DNA of 64,000 nucleotides from Nicotiana tabacum (GCF_000715075.1 NC_134089.1:68492697-68556696); one strand, 5' to 3'. Positions 1 to 12,799 are shown, counted from the first letter of the stretch. The notes: generated by a model from the letters alone, not told the origin. Translations and numbers: made by a program.

Positions 1-228
1 AAATCCGAGTTACAACCCTAAATAACCCGGCTAATGAAAATAGCAAAAGAACAGAAAGACAAGACTCACACAAATGAAATGGAGGTAGAAGGGCTTGACT
101 CAATAAAACAAATAAAATCCGGATCACAACCCTGAGATAACCCAGATAATAGAAAAAACATCAAAACAAACTACCAAGATTCCTTCCTATTGAGGAGGGA
201 ATGACTTTACAATTGCTAAGCTTGACAT

Positions 229-1804
229 TTAGCCATAAATTTGCTCATCAGGATCAACTGAGTCTTCTCCAATTTCAAAATCATTAACTTCAGTTAGCAA
301 ATTCCCGAGAGGATTCTCATACTCTATGTCACCACGCATCATCCCCACAAAGTGTGCATCATCATGTGCAGGTAAAGAATTCTGCACGATATTCTGGGCG
401 CCACTGTCTTGGATCACAATCAGTTTTTCCTAGATCATCCTTTCTATTTCTCTTTTCAAATCCCGACAGCTTTCAACATTGTGCCCCTAGGCATTGGAAT
501 GGTATTCACACCTTTTAGAAGGGTCAAAGCTTCTTGCACGTGGGTCCATATGATTTGGAGAAATAAGTGCAATCATGTAATAATGCTTTAATTTCTCAAA
601 CAAGCTTGCATAAGACTCTCCTATTGGTGTAAATTATCTTTCAACTTTTGTTCCCCTCTATACCTCTGGCCTGGAGTGGGTTATAGGGTACCTGAAAATT
701 TTGTAGAGGCTGGTGGAGATTTTGTGATGCTCGTGCTCGCCTTCTGGGGTATTTTGGTGGTTGGCCAACATACTGAGGTGGAGCAACAGAGTATTGTGGG
801 TTCTGAGGTGGATAGTAATGCTCAAGGGAGTTATTGGAAAACAGACGAGGCTGGCCATACCTTTGAGACATTCTCCTCGGACCTCTTCTCGACCCTGATG
901 TCATCATGACTTCTTCATCCATCTCATTCGTGCCACTAAAATTATCAGATTCAATCTGGATAGCCTGAGTTGCAGCTTTGAGAGCTGCTTGACATATAAT
1001 TTTGCATGTCTTAAGACCATTCTCAACTATCTCCCCCATTTTGACTGCCTCCGAGAAGGATTTACCCACTACAGACATCATATTTTGAAAGTAATCTGGC
1101 TCTTGTGCCTGAAGGAACACAGTGATTAGCTCGTGGTCATCCATGGGTGGCTTAACTCTAGCTGCTTGTTCTCTCTATTTAATGGCATATTCCCTGAAAC
1201 TTTCACTTGGTTTCTTCTTCAGGTTTGAAAGGGAAATGCGGTCTGGGGCAATGTCGATATTGTATTGGAACTGTTTGACAAAGGCATGTGCCATGTCATC
1301 CCAGACATACCAGCGAGACGTGTCTTGATCCATAAACCATTCGGAGGCTACTCCCGTAAGGCTTTCCCCAAAATAAGTCATCAACAATTCTTCATTTCTT
1401 CCCGCACCTCCAGTTGATTGCAATACATTTTCAGGTGGGCTATGGGGTCTCCATGTCCATCATACTTTCCAAACTTGGGAGTCTTGAAACCAGGCGGCAA
1501 GTGGATATCAGGGAACATACATAGATCTTTGAAGGCAACACTCTTTTGACCTGCCAACCCTTGCATGTTTTTCAACCGTTGTTCTAAGCTTTTCACTCTT
1601 TGGGTCATTTCTTCTTGTACCATCTTCCGCAGGCTTATCAATATTTGCAGGAAGATCAAACGAGTACGAGTGGTACTCAGGAGAGTGGTACTGCTCTTGT
1701 TGTGTAGCAAATTGTGACTCATGACGAGGTTGTCCTTGACCACTGGCCCATGCTTGACACATTTCGGTTATTTGTTGTTTCAGCATTTTGTTTTTCTCAA
1801 ACAC
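229..1804 (-). pseudogene. Decayed Ogre/Tat gag polyprotein
   Basis: These are remnants of the gag capsid polyprotein, which in an active element would package retrotransposon RNA. In reading order there is a Gln-rich N-terminal part (1804-1620), then the pre-capsid stretch LPPGFKTPKFGKYDG (near 1480), then the gag core with GESLTGVASEWF (near 1360) and FREYAIK. A Pro/Arg-rich tail ends in VPYNPLQARG (near 665). Further on, in changed frames, there is a C-x2-H, GH, C knuckle-like stretch (about 450-520) and a final segment at 417-229. Breaks seen: a frame change near 1620-1650, another near 1405-1420, a TAG at 1175-1177 where family proteins have Trp (YAIK then stop then REQAA), and two TAGs near 487 and 430. 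It cannot make a full Gag. Confidence 0.82.
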
Positions 1805-2056
1805 AGTAGACTCTTGTTGAACCCTCTGACCCTGAGTCTCTTGAACACTTGTAACAGCTTCGATATCAGTTATTATTTTTTCTTAGATCTTGTGTTTCCA
1901 GCTTACCACAAACCGACCACCTCAACTTTCTTCACAATTCAAAACAAAACATGTTAGAATGGACTCAATCGGTCCTTATTATTATCAATATTTTCATTTT
2001 GTTTTGCATTTTTCTTCTCTTTTTTCCCATTTTTCTCATTTTCTTTTCAGTGGTTG

Positions 2057-2634
2057 ATCGAACCTGATATGGGTTGCCTACGTATCATGTGGGAACATGA
2101 ATCAGATCTTGCGTAGTTCGGGAAGATCATGAATAAAGTAAATAAACTAGCTTCTTTTTTTGAATTTTATCGATATAAAGACTTATAAAGAAGAAAGGGA
2201 ATATTTTTGGGATTTTGATTCTTCTTCAAAACTTTTGCAAAGAAAGACTTCTAAAGAAAAGAGATATTTTTTTTGAATATTGACCTCTTTTTTGGAATTT
2301 CGAAGAAAAACTTCTAAAGAAAGAAGAAAATATTTTTGAATTTTTGGAATTTTATTTTAAAATTGTGAAAGAAAGACTTCTAAAGAAAATATTTTGAATC
2401 TTGAATTTTCTTTTCAATTTTTGAAAGAAGAATGAAAATATTTTTGGATTTTGAGAAGAATAAGAAAATATTTTTGGATTTTTTTTTAAACAATTGGGGT
2501 CTTAAAGAAAGACTTTTTTAAAGAAGGAAGTAAAGGAAAATATTTTTGGATTTTTTTTTTGAAAATGGTGGGCTGGAACCGATGAGGTTTGCCTACGTAT
2601 CTCACATCCAGTGAGAATCAGACCCGCGTAGTTC
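2057..2634. repeat. Two copies of a ~65-bp leader motif
   Basis: Copies at 2057-2121 and 2571-2634 share GAACC.GAT, GCCTACGTATC, a central GAATCAGA and GCGTAGTTCG. CTACG and CGTAG can pair, so each copy could form a small hairpin. A third related copy lies at about 62150-62210 in the second Ogre/Tat element. This is a conserved untranslated motif of these elements; its function is unknown. Confidence 0.6.
2130..2560. repeat. Degenerate AT-rich tandem repeat in Ogre leader
   Basis: Irregular repeats of a unit containing AAAGAAAGACTTCTAAAGAA followed by AAAATATTTTTGAAT-like runs recur at roughly 60-90 bp spacing with many indels. The array lies between gag and the PBS of the left element. No ORF is supported here. 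Confidence 0.6.
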
Positions 2635-3374
2635 GCCCAATTTTGAAGGAACAGGAAAACATGACACTTGAAAATTTGGCTCATTTTGAAATGACCTTTT
2701 TTTCTTCTTCAGAATTTTGGCATATTTTCAGAATTTTCTCAATACCTACCTCTCACTCTTTGATTTTCTATTTTTTCCTCTCTTTTTTTTCTTTTTGATT
2801 TTCTTTCCCTATTCTAGAAGCCGGTCAACATGCAAGCCGAAACAAAAAGATGCGCAAGTAGCACGTAAGATGTATCAGGATAGTCTTTTAATTTGGGTAA
2901 ACATGTCCTAGACGGACCCAACTCCTGTGTTGAGTCCCCAAAGTCAAATGCACGTGGTGCAAACAAATGTTCCTACTAGGGATCCGGCATGAGGTTGCGT
3001 TATTCTAGGTTTAAAACCTAGGTGTATAGTTCTAGACCTGGCTTACCCGAGCGGACAACTGGGGCCGAAGAGGGGGAAACGTACCGGGAGCACTGACGTC
3101 TACCCGGCCATGTCGCTTGCCCAACCTCGTTCTATTTGGTATAATTTCTACAGAAAAAGCGGGTCACGCGAACGTGTGCACCATTTTTAGAAGACTCAGA
3201 GAGGTGGCGTAATAAAACATTTATATACAATTCAAACAATAATAAAGCAGTAAACAAATAACATTTAGCACAAAAGATTCACAGAATACAGTAATATTAA
3301 CAACAAATGAATCCAAGTAAAAATCATTAACAAGCTCGAATTCTTGAACCCTGAACCAGAGATTCTGGGTTCGA

Positions 3375-3392
3375 TCCCCAGCAGAGTCGCTA
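3375..3392 (-). promoter_or_regulatory. Primer binding site of left Ogre/Tat element
   Basis: Read on the minus strand this is TAGCGACTCTGCTGGGGA, 4 nt inside the LTR end, followed by TCGAACCC. It matches the 3' end and T-arm of a tRNA, and is consistent with the tRNA-Arg primer known for Ogre elements, except that the expected TGG reads TAG. It primes minus-strand DNA synthesis. Confidence 0.75.
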
Positions 3393-3396
3393 GAGC

Positions 3397-5592
3397 TGTC
3401 ACACCTCCATTTTACCTACACCCCGTAAAGGGCATAAGGGAGTTTTTTCCAACTTAAAGTGACAATCGAAACGGGATTAATTATTGAATTCAGAGTCGCC
3501 ACTTGGAATAATTTACGATGTTTCAAGTCACCGGTTAAAATTCCGAATCGAGGAAATTGACTCTAATTGTGGTCTGCGAATACAGAAATCCGGGTAAGGA
3601 ATTCTGTTAACCCAGGAAGGTGTTAGGTACTCCCGAGTTCCGTGGTTCTAGCACGGTCGCTTAGCAATTTATACTTGGCTTATTTAATTACTGACTTTAG
3701 ATCCTATGTGCATTTACCCTTTAGCGCTTTTTAATTAAGAAAATTATCTTGAAATGGGTCACACATACGTGTACCCATTTGTTTGGTGCGTCAAAAATCA
3801 TGTCACGCGAATGTGTCCACAATTAATAATGCTTTATTATTATTAAGAACAATTAGTCGAAGTTGCGCGAACGCATACTCTGAATTAGTCTTTTTAAAAT
3901 CGTAATTATGTTACGCGAATGTATACACAATCACAGTGGTATATTAAATGTGCCTAAAGAAAACTACAAACATTTGTTGTTTACATCTAAATCACAAGAA
4001 TTAATGGAGGGCCGTGTATTTTAAGGTTTTATCCGGCATGGTGCCCCTCAATTCCAATTTTTACAAGGATTCAAGACTAATTAATTACAGAACGTACGAA
4101 GTCCTGATTTATTCTGGACCAAACTCATATTAATGATTCAATAAAATAAAAAAACTCGCAAGAAACCGCCCTAAACTGATTGCCAAATGACCACTGTTAA
4201 AATGGAAATATGAACATTTTCCATGACTTGAACAAACATAAGAGACATTAAACCAAAACTCTAAATAAAATGACACTTCTAATTAACATGGAAACATACA
4301 AACAGAGGCAAATTACTTCATAACACCCATACAGAGGAAGACCGAAAGAGGCATTAAAGGCAACATTTAGACATCTAAGAGCACATAGACAAGAAAACTC
4401 ACGTTTACAGCAACGTCGAATTTCAGCAACTCGAGCTCGATGGAAAAAAATGGACAGCGATAACCATAGACCAGAACCAACGTACGACAACTTCCACACG
4501 ACTCGAACTCACAAATGACTCTAGACTTCAGCTGCCTTACGCTCGTTCCCTCATTCCGTTCATGTGCGTGACTGTGTGTGTGTGAAGGTGAAGCTCGTCG
4601 GATATGGTATCACTAGCAGAAGGTCCGGCGGGTCAAAGTCGACAAGATGGGTGGTGGGGAGCTAGGTGTTGGGTCGTTTCGCTAGGGTGGGCTCATTGGA
4701 AGCTGCTGCTGTGAGGTCGCTTGGTTCTGCTTGTCGCGTTCGGAACTCGATACTCCGACGAGCTGGTGGAGCTCGTTTTTCTAGGTGGGTTTCAGGCAGA
4801 GATGGGGTTGTTTGATGGTTAACGTTCAGGGGTCGTTGGCGTTTTTCCGGCGTGCAAGGGTTGTTCCATGTTTGGGGTTGTTGGTATATGGGGTTGTTGA
4901 AGAGAGCAGGGGTGTTTGGAGATGGGGTGCGATCGGGAAGATGAAGCTTCAGAGGGGGGTCTGTTTTGCACTGCTATGGTCGTTTGGAGAAGATGACGCG
5001 CCGGGGCTGGGTTTCTTCTTGCGCAACTCTTTTCAGCTGCTCGTTCAGCCTTTTTCCGTTGTTCTTTTTTTTAAGCACTTATTTATAGGTAGAGTCTGGG
5101 TCTAGGTATATCTTTGTGTATTTTGCCCATTAGTCCCTAGGTCTTTTGTGTTTAGTCCTTAGGGTCTTCTTTATTTGTTTTTTATTCCAAAGAAGAGTCT
5201 AGAAGGGTCCCTAGGCTTAATGAACTAATCCAAATTGGGCCAAGAATTGGGTTCTAAAACTCTTGACATTATGATCCAACACCTTAATTGACTCATTTTA
5301 AAGTATGATAAAAATACTACCCCATGCCAAAGGCTAACATGAAACTATTATATATTTTTTTATTTTTAAAATTATATAAAGATAAAAATAAGTACTATTT
5401 TTGTATATTTTTATTTAAATTTATGAAAGATACGTAAGCTAAAAATATATTTTTTCGTAATTTTCCATTTTTATGACGAAAATAAAGTAAAGAAGTTAAA
5501 AATAGTTGAAATAGCTATATTAGGCCTAAATTAAATATTTACATGCTAAAATATAAAAAATCTTGGGGAGGGTCAAAAATCACACGTCTACA
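3397..5592 (-). mobile_element. 5' LTR of left Ogre/Tat element
   Basis: On the minus strand the LTR begins TGTAGACGTG (5592) and ends GGTGTGACA (3397). The plus-strand segment starting TGTCACACCTCC is clearly related to the one at 57808 in the second element. Shared blocks include AGTCGCCACTTGG, CCGAATCGAGGAAA and GGTTCTAGCACGGTCGCT. The length of about 2.2 kb is roughly half that of the second copy. The outer boundary is inferred from the TG...CA rule and from the change to another repeat. Confidence 0.75.
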
Positions 5593-6598
5593 CTGTGTAT
5601 TTATTTTGGTACTACGGATGCGGGATTCCGGTAGCTTTCCCTTGTCTGTTTACTTTGGGACTACGAATTAGATTCCCGGTAGATCCCCCTGCACATTTAT
5701 TTTGGGACTACGGGTTAGATTCCCGGTAGATCCCCTTGCACAGTTATATGGAACTACGGGAATGCACCCGGCAGATTTCCCCAGTACTGGGTATTTACAT
5801 TTGGGACTACGGAACGGGATTCCGGTAGATCCCCGCGCACTATGAGTTGGACTACGGGACGGTATCCCGAGAGATTTACTGGATATGTAAATATGGGACT
5901 ATAGGATGGTATTCTGGGAGATCCCCGGTTGTTACTATTGGTGTTGAGCTGTATTTCCTTTCCATGTTTATCTTGTTCTGTATAGTTGTTGCTGTTTTGT
6001 TCACCTTGTGTTATTTTACTGATGTACTCAATTATACTGTTCCGTTCTATACTGTTGATCTTTATATTTTATTTAATCTTAGTAGGGCCCTGACCTTCCT
6101 CATCATTACCCAACCGAAGTTAGGCTTGGCACTTACTTAGTACCGATGTGGTGTACTCATGCTTCTTCTGCGCATGTTTTTCATATACAGATCCAGGTAC
6201 CGCTGATCAGGTCTACTATCCTTGAGGGAGGCGACCGCTCTAGAGACTTCGGGTACATCTGCCGCGTCCGCAGACCGAGAAGTCCCTTTCTATTCATGCT
6301 TTTAGTATTTAGCGCTTCTGTACCTTCCTATTCTTATTAGACATTCCGGGGTTAGATCTATGTAGTATTGATCTTAGATTGTGATTTATGGATTTTCGGG
6401 TCTTAGATTTATGTTTGGTATTGAGAGTTCAACATAGTGTATGCCGAGCGGCACATTTAAACACTGTTACCGCTTTATTTTTGTTTTAAGTTGTTTACTT
6501 CGCAAATTTTGGTTTTTCTTCCGCAAATTATGCTTACTTAGTCGTAGAGACTAGGTACCGTCACGATGGTTCATGGAGGGCGAACCGGGGTCGTGACA
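5593..6598 (+). mobile_element. LTR 3' fragment (family F)
   Basis: This is the terminal kilobase of a Ty3-type LTR that ends GGGGTCGTGACA. It carries the block common to the LTRs in this window: GTTAGGCTTGGCACTTACT, a TACTCATGCT stretch, an acceptor-like CAG at 6187-6189, and the terminal GGTCGTGACA. Its 5' part is missing; insertion of the left Ogre element explains this. Short ORFs here are not genes. Confidence 0.7.
5609..5925 (+). repeat. Seven GGGACTACGG hairpin-type repeats in LTR F
   Basis: Seven imperfect copies at about 40-50 bp spacing begin GGGACTACGG and continue to a CCCGGTAGATCCCC-like half. Copies start near 5611, 5655, 5704, 5750, 5802, 5850 and 5896. Many contain GGGNNN...CCC pairs that can form a short stem. 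This is the family-F version of the second variable module found in the other LTRs. Confidence 0.75.
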
Positions 6599-8414
6599 AG
6601 ACTAGGTTTAAAAGGTTAGTTGTTTGCATTCTACTTAATTAGTATTAAAGGGTATGACTTACTGTATATCTAAGTGAAAATATGATATTAACAAAGGGGA
6701 TGTGCGATTTAAAAAGGGTATGAGTTTATAAAGGAATCTTGGAAAATAATGTTGGTGTGTATAATTGAAAGAGTTTTAAAATATATGCATGAGTTGTTGA
6801 TAATTATACTAAAAAATATAAAGAGGAGCTAAGTTATAAAACACTTTATTTATTAAAGAATGTATGTTCATGTAACTCTAATAAGATAAAGATGTTGTAA
6901 GAAGGTGAGCCTAAGATATACCTTGGCTTCTGAAATCATTTAATCTTAGACTTGAGGGAATTATTTTAAAACTCTTTGCTTGGCGGCAGCACTTTGGTTT
7001 TGAAAGAGTCGATTTTCTTTTAGAAGGCCAATCTTGTGATTCATTTCTGATTTTTCCTTTGAAAGAGGGACTGTCGTCTTTTGCTAAGCTATTTTGGCTT
7101 CAAAAATCTTCATGAAAGGTTAGTAAAACATGAAAGATTAATAATGTGAGCATCAAAATATTAACGAGTTCAAAACTGGTCACTATCTAGTATTTCTTTT
7201 AACCCTATGTCTTTTAAGGCTAGCCTAAGTTGTTTATGTAATTCAAAGAGTAAAGTAAAATATTAAATCAAATGTGAAGAGAGCAATGTCATATACATGT
7301 AAGAGAATATAAATAACGGGATATAATAAAGTAGTAAAGGGGTAAGGAGTGACTTTGGTTTGGGTCTGAAAGAGGTAGGCCCCAACGATCAGCAGGAACA
7401 GACAATAGTGAACTCCAGACTTTCGAATGCACTGGTACGAGATTTGGGCTTGATTTATTTTGAGAACTCAGCAGGCCCAATGGTTGCACATGTTCAAAAG
7501 AAAAAGAGAAACCCATTAGATATAATGCTCTACACATACAATCATACATGAAATATATGACTTAAACAAAATATAACAACCAGGAGTATTTAGATATTAT
7601 GAAAGGTTATACTAATGTGGGGTTACGTATAATAAAGTGATTCACGTTGAAAATATTTTGTTGTCATTAAACACTAAACCTAAAAGGAGTAATGAATGTC
7701 AATATGTTAGAGGCTAAAGGTAGAGTTCTACTCAAGATCAAGGCTTCCTTTGGATCCCCGACACTTCAAAGTTCCCAAAGGTCTCAAGGCCCAGGGCAAT
7801 GCTTGTGTCAGAGAAAGTAATCCAACCAAAAGCTAAACTCTACTCCCAAATACCCCCAACCATTAACCCTCACTCTTTCCCACAGGTTTAAGTGTCAATG
7901 AGACACTTTCGATTTGAATTCAATCACTACAGTAATACCATACCACAAAAGTATATGCCTTTCTCATGAGGCCAAAATAGAACATTATAAGACTACAAGA
8001 TAGTTTATCTATATTGTCATAACCATATTTCCAAAACTGAATGGATGATGAATATGTTAAGCAGGTTCAGAAGGAATAAGCTTCAAACATACATAGAGAC
8101 AAAGACATTATCAAACTACTGTTAAAGAGCCAAAAACTTAAGGTTAAGTATCATAAGATAGAAAAGTACATAGTTTAAGTCAGTAGCAGTTTATAAACAC
8201 AAACACATATGCCTTAATAGCCTGTAATTAGACTAGTAATCAGATTGGTTTTAACTTAAGTCTTGTCCTCTAATACACATATGTTAACAATCTTAATTGG
8301 GACTTCTAAAGTATTAACAAAGATATGGACTAATAGCTTCAATTAACTTCTAAAGGGGATTAGGAGAGGCTAGATTAATAGCTGCAATTAAGTCCCCTGA
8401 GGAGTGTTAACAAC
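6599..8414. other. Unassigned repeat-like host segment 1
   Basis: This stretch has AT-rich sequence with no supported gene. It is the left piece of an older sequence that continues at 11346-11827, 14163-14497 and from 24556 onward once insertions A, B and C are removed. It may be an old minus-strand LTR of Ogre-like type, because a minus-strand TATA lies further right near 25360, but no family can be named. Confidence 0.4.
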
Positions 8415-9108
8415 TGTAACGATCCGACCGATCATTTTGAGCAATTGAACTTTGCTAGCCAGTTCTCGGGCATGACTAGCCTCATATGATGTATTATGAC
8501 TTATTTAAATCGTTTGTTTTGGTTTTCAAGATGATCGGAATAGATTTGGAAGAACAATTCTCAGCTTGAAGATTTAAATTTGAAAGGTTTAACCAAGTTT
8601 TGACTTTTTAGTATTTGATCTCGGACTTGAATTTTTATGATTTGGTTAGCTCTATTAGGTGACTTTGGACTTGGGAGCGCGTCCGAAATATGATTTGGAG
8701 GATCGTGGTAGATTTAGGCTTGAATTGGCGAAATTGGAAATTTGGAGTTTCCGATCGGCAGTGGAAATCTTGAAATTGGGGTCGGAATGAAATTCTGGAA
8801 GTTGGAGTAGGTTCGTAGTGTCATTTGTAAAGTATGTGCAAAATTTCAGGGCATTCGGACGAAGTTTGATCGGTTTCAGTGTTGTTTGCGGAATTTTAAA
8901 ATTAGATGTTCTTAAGCTTGAATCCGAGGTTGATTTGGTATTTTGATGTTGTTTTGAGTGTTACAAAGGTTCGACTAGGTTTGTGTGTTGATATATGACT
9001 TGTTGTTGCTTTTGGTTGAGGTCTCGAGGGCCTCGTGATGAATTTAGTTTGTTGACGGAAGAGTTGGAATTGAGTTGGTGCAACTGAAATTTGCTGGTTC
9101 TGTTATTT

Positions 9109-9352
9109 CCGCACCTGCGGATTTAAGACCGCAGGTACGAGGTCGCAGATGCGTAAGGAAGGTCGTAGGTGCGGTTTTGGACTAGTTGAAGCTTGATTGC
9201 AGGTGCGGTGATTTTATCGCACCAGAGGGGCCGCAGGTGCGATGTTGTGATCGCAAAAGCAATTTCTGAGGGCATAAGTGGGAACCGCACCTGCGATGGA
9301 TTTTCCACAGGTGCAGCGTCGCAGAAGCAAAATTTTAACCGTAGATGCGGTA
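9109..9352. repeat. Palindromic-word cassette in LTR A (CCGCAGGTGCGG)
   Basis: About ten copies or half-copies of the word CGCACCTGCGG / CCGCAGGTGCG occur in both orientations, separated by 10-30 bp of unrelated sequence, with degraded versions such as TCGCAGATGCG and CCGTAGATGCGG. It lies directly upstream of the likely TATA box of the LTR, that is, in U3. Confidence 0.78.
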
Positions 9353-9367
9353 CCTCTGGGCAGAAAG

Positions 9368-9374
9368 TATAAAT
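9368..9374 (+). promoter_or_regulatory. Putative TATA box of solo LTR A
   Basis: TATAAAT lies 16 bp after the palindrome cassette and about 95 bp before a GTAAG donor-like site. Its position agrees with the TATATAA of element C. Activity is inferred only. Confidence 0.5.
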
Positions 9375-10568
9375 TGTGGACTTCGCGGATTTTGGTTCAT
9401 CTTCCACTATTTTTAGTCGGGTTTGGAGCTTTTGAGAGCGATTTTGAGGAGGAATTCAAAGGTTTATTAGTAAGATAAGTGGCTTGAGACCTAATACTTG
9501 TATATGTGATGATTTCCCGTTGTTTAATCATGTAATTTATGAAGATTAGAGGTGAAAATGAGGGGTTAGGGCTTGGGATTTTTGGAGAGTTGATTGAGGA
9601 CTTGAGGGGTCAAATGGAGTCAGATTTTGATAAGTTTGGTATGTATGGACTCGTGAGAGGATATGGATTCTAGTTTAGTGACTTTTATCGGATTCCTAGG
9701 CATGGACCCGGGGGTCGGGTTTGGCCAATTTCGGGAATTTTGATTTAATTTGATAATTTTCATGTGGGCCTTGTTTCTTTAGCATGTATTGATGATATGA
9801 TTCTAATTTTGGATAGATTCGGGATGATTTGATGCCGAGTCGAGCGGCAAGGGCATCGCGGTGTAGATTTCATCCGATTTGATGTAAGTAATAATTGTAA
9901 ATGTTGTCTATGAGGGTATGAAACCCCGAATTTCACATCATGGTGCTACTTTAAGGTGATGCACACGCTAGATGACAAGCGTGGGGTCGTGCACCATTGG
10001 GAATTGTAAATTGGTCTGTCCCATACGACTATTATGTTACGTATTTAATGGAAAACTAATTGATAATATTGTGTTTTGGAAAGTATTACTATGTTTTGGG
10101 TTGGATGCCATTTTTGGGCCTCGTGCCAACTATTTGGACCCTTAGGGGTTTTCTTTACTGAAACTCCTCACTGTTTTGATTTAATAAATGTACTCAGTCA
10201 TGCTATGTTTCACTGATTTCATAACTCAATCTTATTTACCCTAATTTGATGCATAAATGATATTTTGACTGAGCATCCTGTTTTACTATAGCGCAAGTGG
10301 CTTGAGAGGTTTCTGACTGAGTAAGGTCGAGGGCCTGTGTTGAGAGGATATTATGAAATCGGGCTGCGCGTTGCAGCATGTTGTACTCATTGTGATATAT
10401 GAGAGGCCGAGGACCTGATTTATTATGCCACGAGGTGGCTTGTGATGTGAGGCCGAGGGCCTAATTAATTATACCACGAGATGGCTTGTTATAGTGCTTG
10501 GGCTGTAGGAGCCCCTCCGGAGTCTGAACACCACCAATGAGCGCGGGTACCCAGTGTGAGTGATTTGA

Positions 10569-10740
10569 TGTTGCCCGAGGGGCTATTTTTGATTTATGTT
10601 GTTGCCCGAAAGGCTGATTACGAGTGATTGTGAGGTAGTTTGAGGGGCTGGTTCTGTTGATATTTTGCCAGAGGGGCGGTTTATGATTCATTTTGCCCGA
10701 GGGGCTATATATGAGTGAGTTTTTGCCTGAGGGGCTGACT
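10569..10740 (+). repeat. GCCCGAGGGGCT repeats in LTR A
   Basis: Five or six copies of a TTTTGCCCGAGGGGCT-type unit (GCCC pairs with GGGC) recur at about 20-45 bp spacing. They are preceded at 10400-10490 by a twofold repeat of GAGGCCGAGG..CCTGATT..CCACGAGGTGGCTTG. This is family A's second variable module. Confidence 0.7.
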
Positions 10741-11345
10741 ATGTTTTCATCATTTCTACTCACTGTTTTATCACTTATTTGAAAATTGCTGAAAGATGTT
10801 TTAAACTGGATTTTTAACGAAATGATTTAATTTATATACTGTTTTGGAAACACATTGTTCTTACTGTGGTGTTATGACGTGGATTATGTATTTTCTTATT
10901 GCATAGCCTTTATTTACTCTTATTACTTACTGAGTTGGCGTACTTACATTACTCCTTGCACCTGTGTACAGATTCAGGTATTTCTGAACCCGATAACGGG
11001 TGTTGATTACTCAGTGGCAGGTTCATCGGAGTTAGCAAGGTAGCTGCCTGGAGTTCGCAACCCTGCTTTTCTCCCTCTTATCTTCCTTAGATTGTTTTTA
11101 GTATATTTTCAGACTCTTCGTTGTATTCAGACCTTAGTAGATGCTCGTGACTTATGACATCCCGATGTCGGGCATGTGTTATTTTCTTCCGCACTAGTTA
11201 TTTAGACTTATGTCATGAGATTCTGTTAATTTAATAGCTTTAAAAATGACTTTTATGAAATACTAGTTTGATTTGGGATTTGTGTCGGCTGGCCTAGTGT
11301 CATGATAGGCACCATCACGATCGGATCGGTTTTAGGGTCATGACA

Positions 11346-11827
11346 ACAACATTACAGGCTAATTACTTCAATTGATGCTCCGTAAAGAATGCTAATATAG
11401 ACACATGTTAAACAACTTCAATGATAAATACAAATCAGTAGCCTTAATCAAGAGGCATAGACTGATAACTTCAAATAGAACACTCAAGAAGTATTGACAA
11501 AGGTTCAAAACAGTAACCATAATTAGAACTTCCACTGGTACTATCACAGATACCAAACTACAATTAGGATTTCTGAAGCATTAACAGGATCACATATTTT
11601 ATCATAGAACAACACTTTTAGGAAGATTAACAGGATCACAATTTAGCCAACTGCAATAAGAACTTCTAAGGATATTAACAGGTTTATAAACCCAATTATG
11701 GCTCCTAAAAGTACTTAGCAGAATCTCAAACTACCTTGCTTAACATTAAAAATTAATGACATATTCACTTCTTTTAACAGTTTTAACTTCAAACTAATCC
11801 CATTGAGAGCAAAGTAGGTTGTTACAT
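11346..11827. other. Host segment 2 between solo LTRs A and B
   Basis: Anonymous AT-rich sequence without an ORF or recognisable domain. It continues the sequence left of 8415 and is continued after 14162. Confidence 0.4.
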
Positions 11828-12558
11828 TGTGATGACCTGATAGGTCATCTAGAGTTTTAATCCCAATTCCATATTTTGAAACCTCAAATACCTTATTTTA
11901 GCCTTTCCCGATTTGTGTGTCACAGACTGGATATTTTTTTGGAAGGCTTTTATGTTAAAAATTGATAAAATATGAAATTTTGCCTTAAAAATCTATTTAA
12001 ATTGACTTTAGTCAACGTATTGAGCAAACAAACTCGGATCCGTATTTTGACGGTCCCGGTGGATCTATATTGTGATTTGAAACTTGGGCGTATACCCGGA
12101 ATCAAATTTGGAGATCCCTAACTCGAGTTATCATATTTTGTTGAAAAATTAAAGTTTAAAGGCTTAATGAATCTAAAAGTTTGACCAATGTTTGACTTTG
12201 TAATATCGAGTTCATATTTTGGCTCCGGAACCTGGTAAAGGTCCATTATTATATTATGACTTGCCTGTCAAATTTGACAAAAAATGAAATTAGTTTGATG
12301 TGATTCGGACGTCTGGTTGTTAAAATAGTAATTCTAAAGTTTCTTGAAAATTTCATTTGATTTGGTGTCCGATTCATAATTCTAGGTGTTATTTTGTCGA
12401 TTTGATCACGCGAGCAAGTTCTTATGATATTTTTGGACTTGTGCGCATATTTGGTTTGGATCCCCAAGGGCTCGGGTAAGTTTCGGATAGGCTACAGAGT
12501 GAGTTTTGGACTTAGGAGAATGTTGGTGTGCTTTAGTTCTGGTGCAGGTCTTTGACCT

Positions 12559-12799
12559 CGCAATTGCAAGGAACCCAGGTTCCTGTCTTTGTCGCAATTA
12601 TGAAAAAAATCTTCGCAATTGCGAAGAGTGGTGGGTCAGCCAAAGTTCCCATTTGCGATCAACGGGTCGCATTTGCGAGATGGCCACCGTTCGCAATTGC
12701 AAAAAAATCATCGTAATTGCGATGATAGCAGAGATGCTGGGACTTCACATTTGTGAGTTCGCAATTGCAAACCCCAGGTCACAATTGCGACATTTGCAA
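12559..12799. repeat. Palindromic-word cassette in LTR B (TCGCAATTGCGA)
   Basis: About ten words of the type TCGCAATTGCGA, or the related CGCATTTGCGA, lie in about 240 bp. Examples are near 12559, 12616, 12668, 12690, 12711, 12760 and 12781. Words occupy the same relative place as in LTR A (731 bp from the LTR start), but the core AATT replaces the ACCT/AGGT of A. Confidence 0.78.

Larger units (their letters stand above)
1..5592 (-). mobile_element. Ogre/Tat-type Ty3 LTR retrotransposon, 5' part
   Basis: A Ty3-type retrotransposon reads right to left. In element order it shows a 5' LTR (5592 to 3397), a primer binding site, a long leader (about 3370 to 1960) with AT-rich degenerate repeats, and a decayed gag (1804 to 229). 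The pol end and 3' LTR lie beyond the left edge. Order, long LTR, long leader and the tRNA-Arg-like PBS fit the Tat/Ogre lineage. The outer LTR end abuts a different LTR remnant (5593-6598), so the element probably inserted into it. The target duplication cannot be checked because the other end is off-window. Confidence 0.8.
8415..11345 (+). mobile_element. Solo LTR A (Ty3-type)
   Basis: A 2931-bp solo LTR starts TGTAACGATCCGACCG and ends GGGTCATGACA. Exact 5-bp target duplications ACAAC flank it at 8410-8414 and 11346-11350. No PBS, PPT or internal region is present, so it most likely arose by recombination between the two LTRs of one element. Internal order: palindrome cassette 9109-9352, TATAAAT at 9368, donor-like GTAAGTA at 9884, GTATGAAACCCCGAATT block near 9915, GCCCGAGGGGCT repeats 10569-10740, acceptor-like CAG at 10969-10971. 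Its ORFs are chance. Confidence 0.88.

Noticed and set aside
3360..3392. tRNA gene-like GGTTCGATCCC and 3' acceptor sequence
   Set aside because: Only the T-arm and 3' end are present and it abuts an LTR end; it is the retrotransposon primer binding site.
5847..6140. 97-codon ORF with hydrophobic C-terminal half
   Set aside because: It overlaps the GGGACTACGG repeats and the U5-like end of an LTR fragment; the hydrophobic stretch comes from T-rich sequence.
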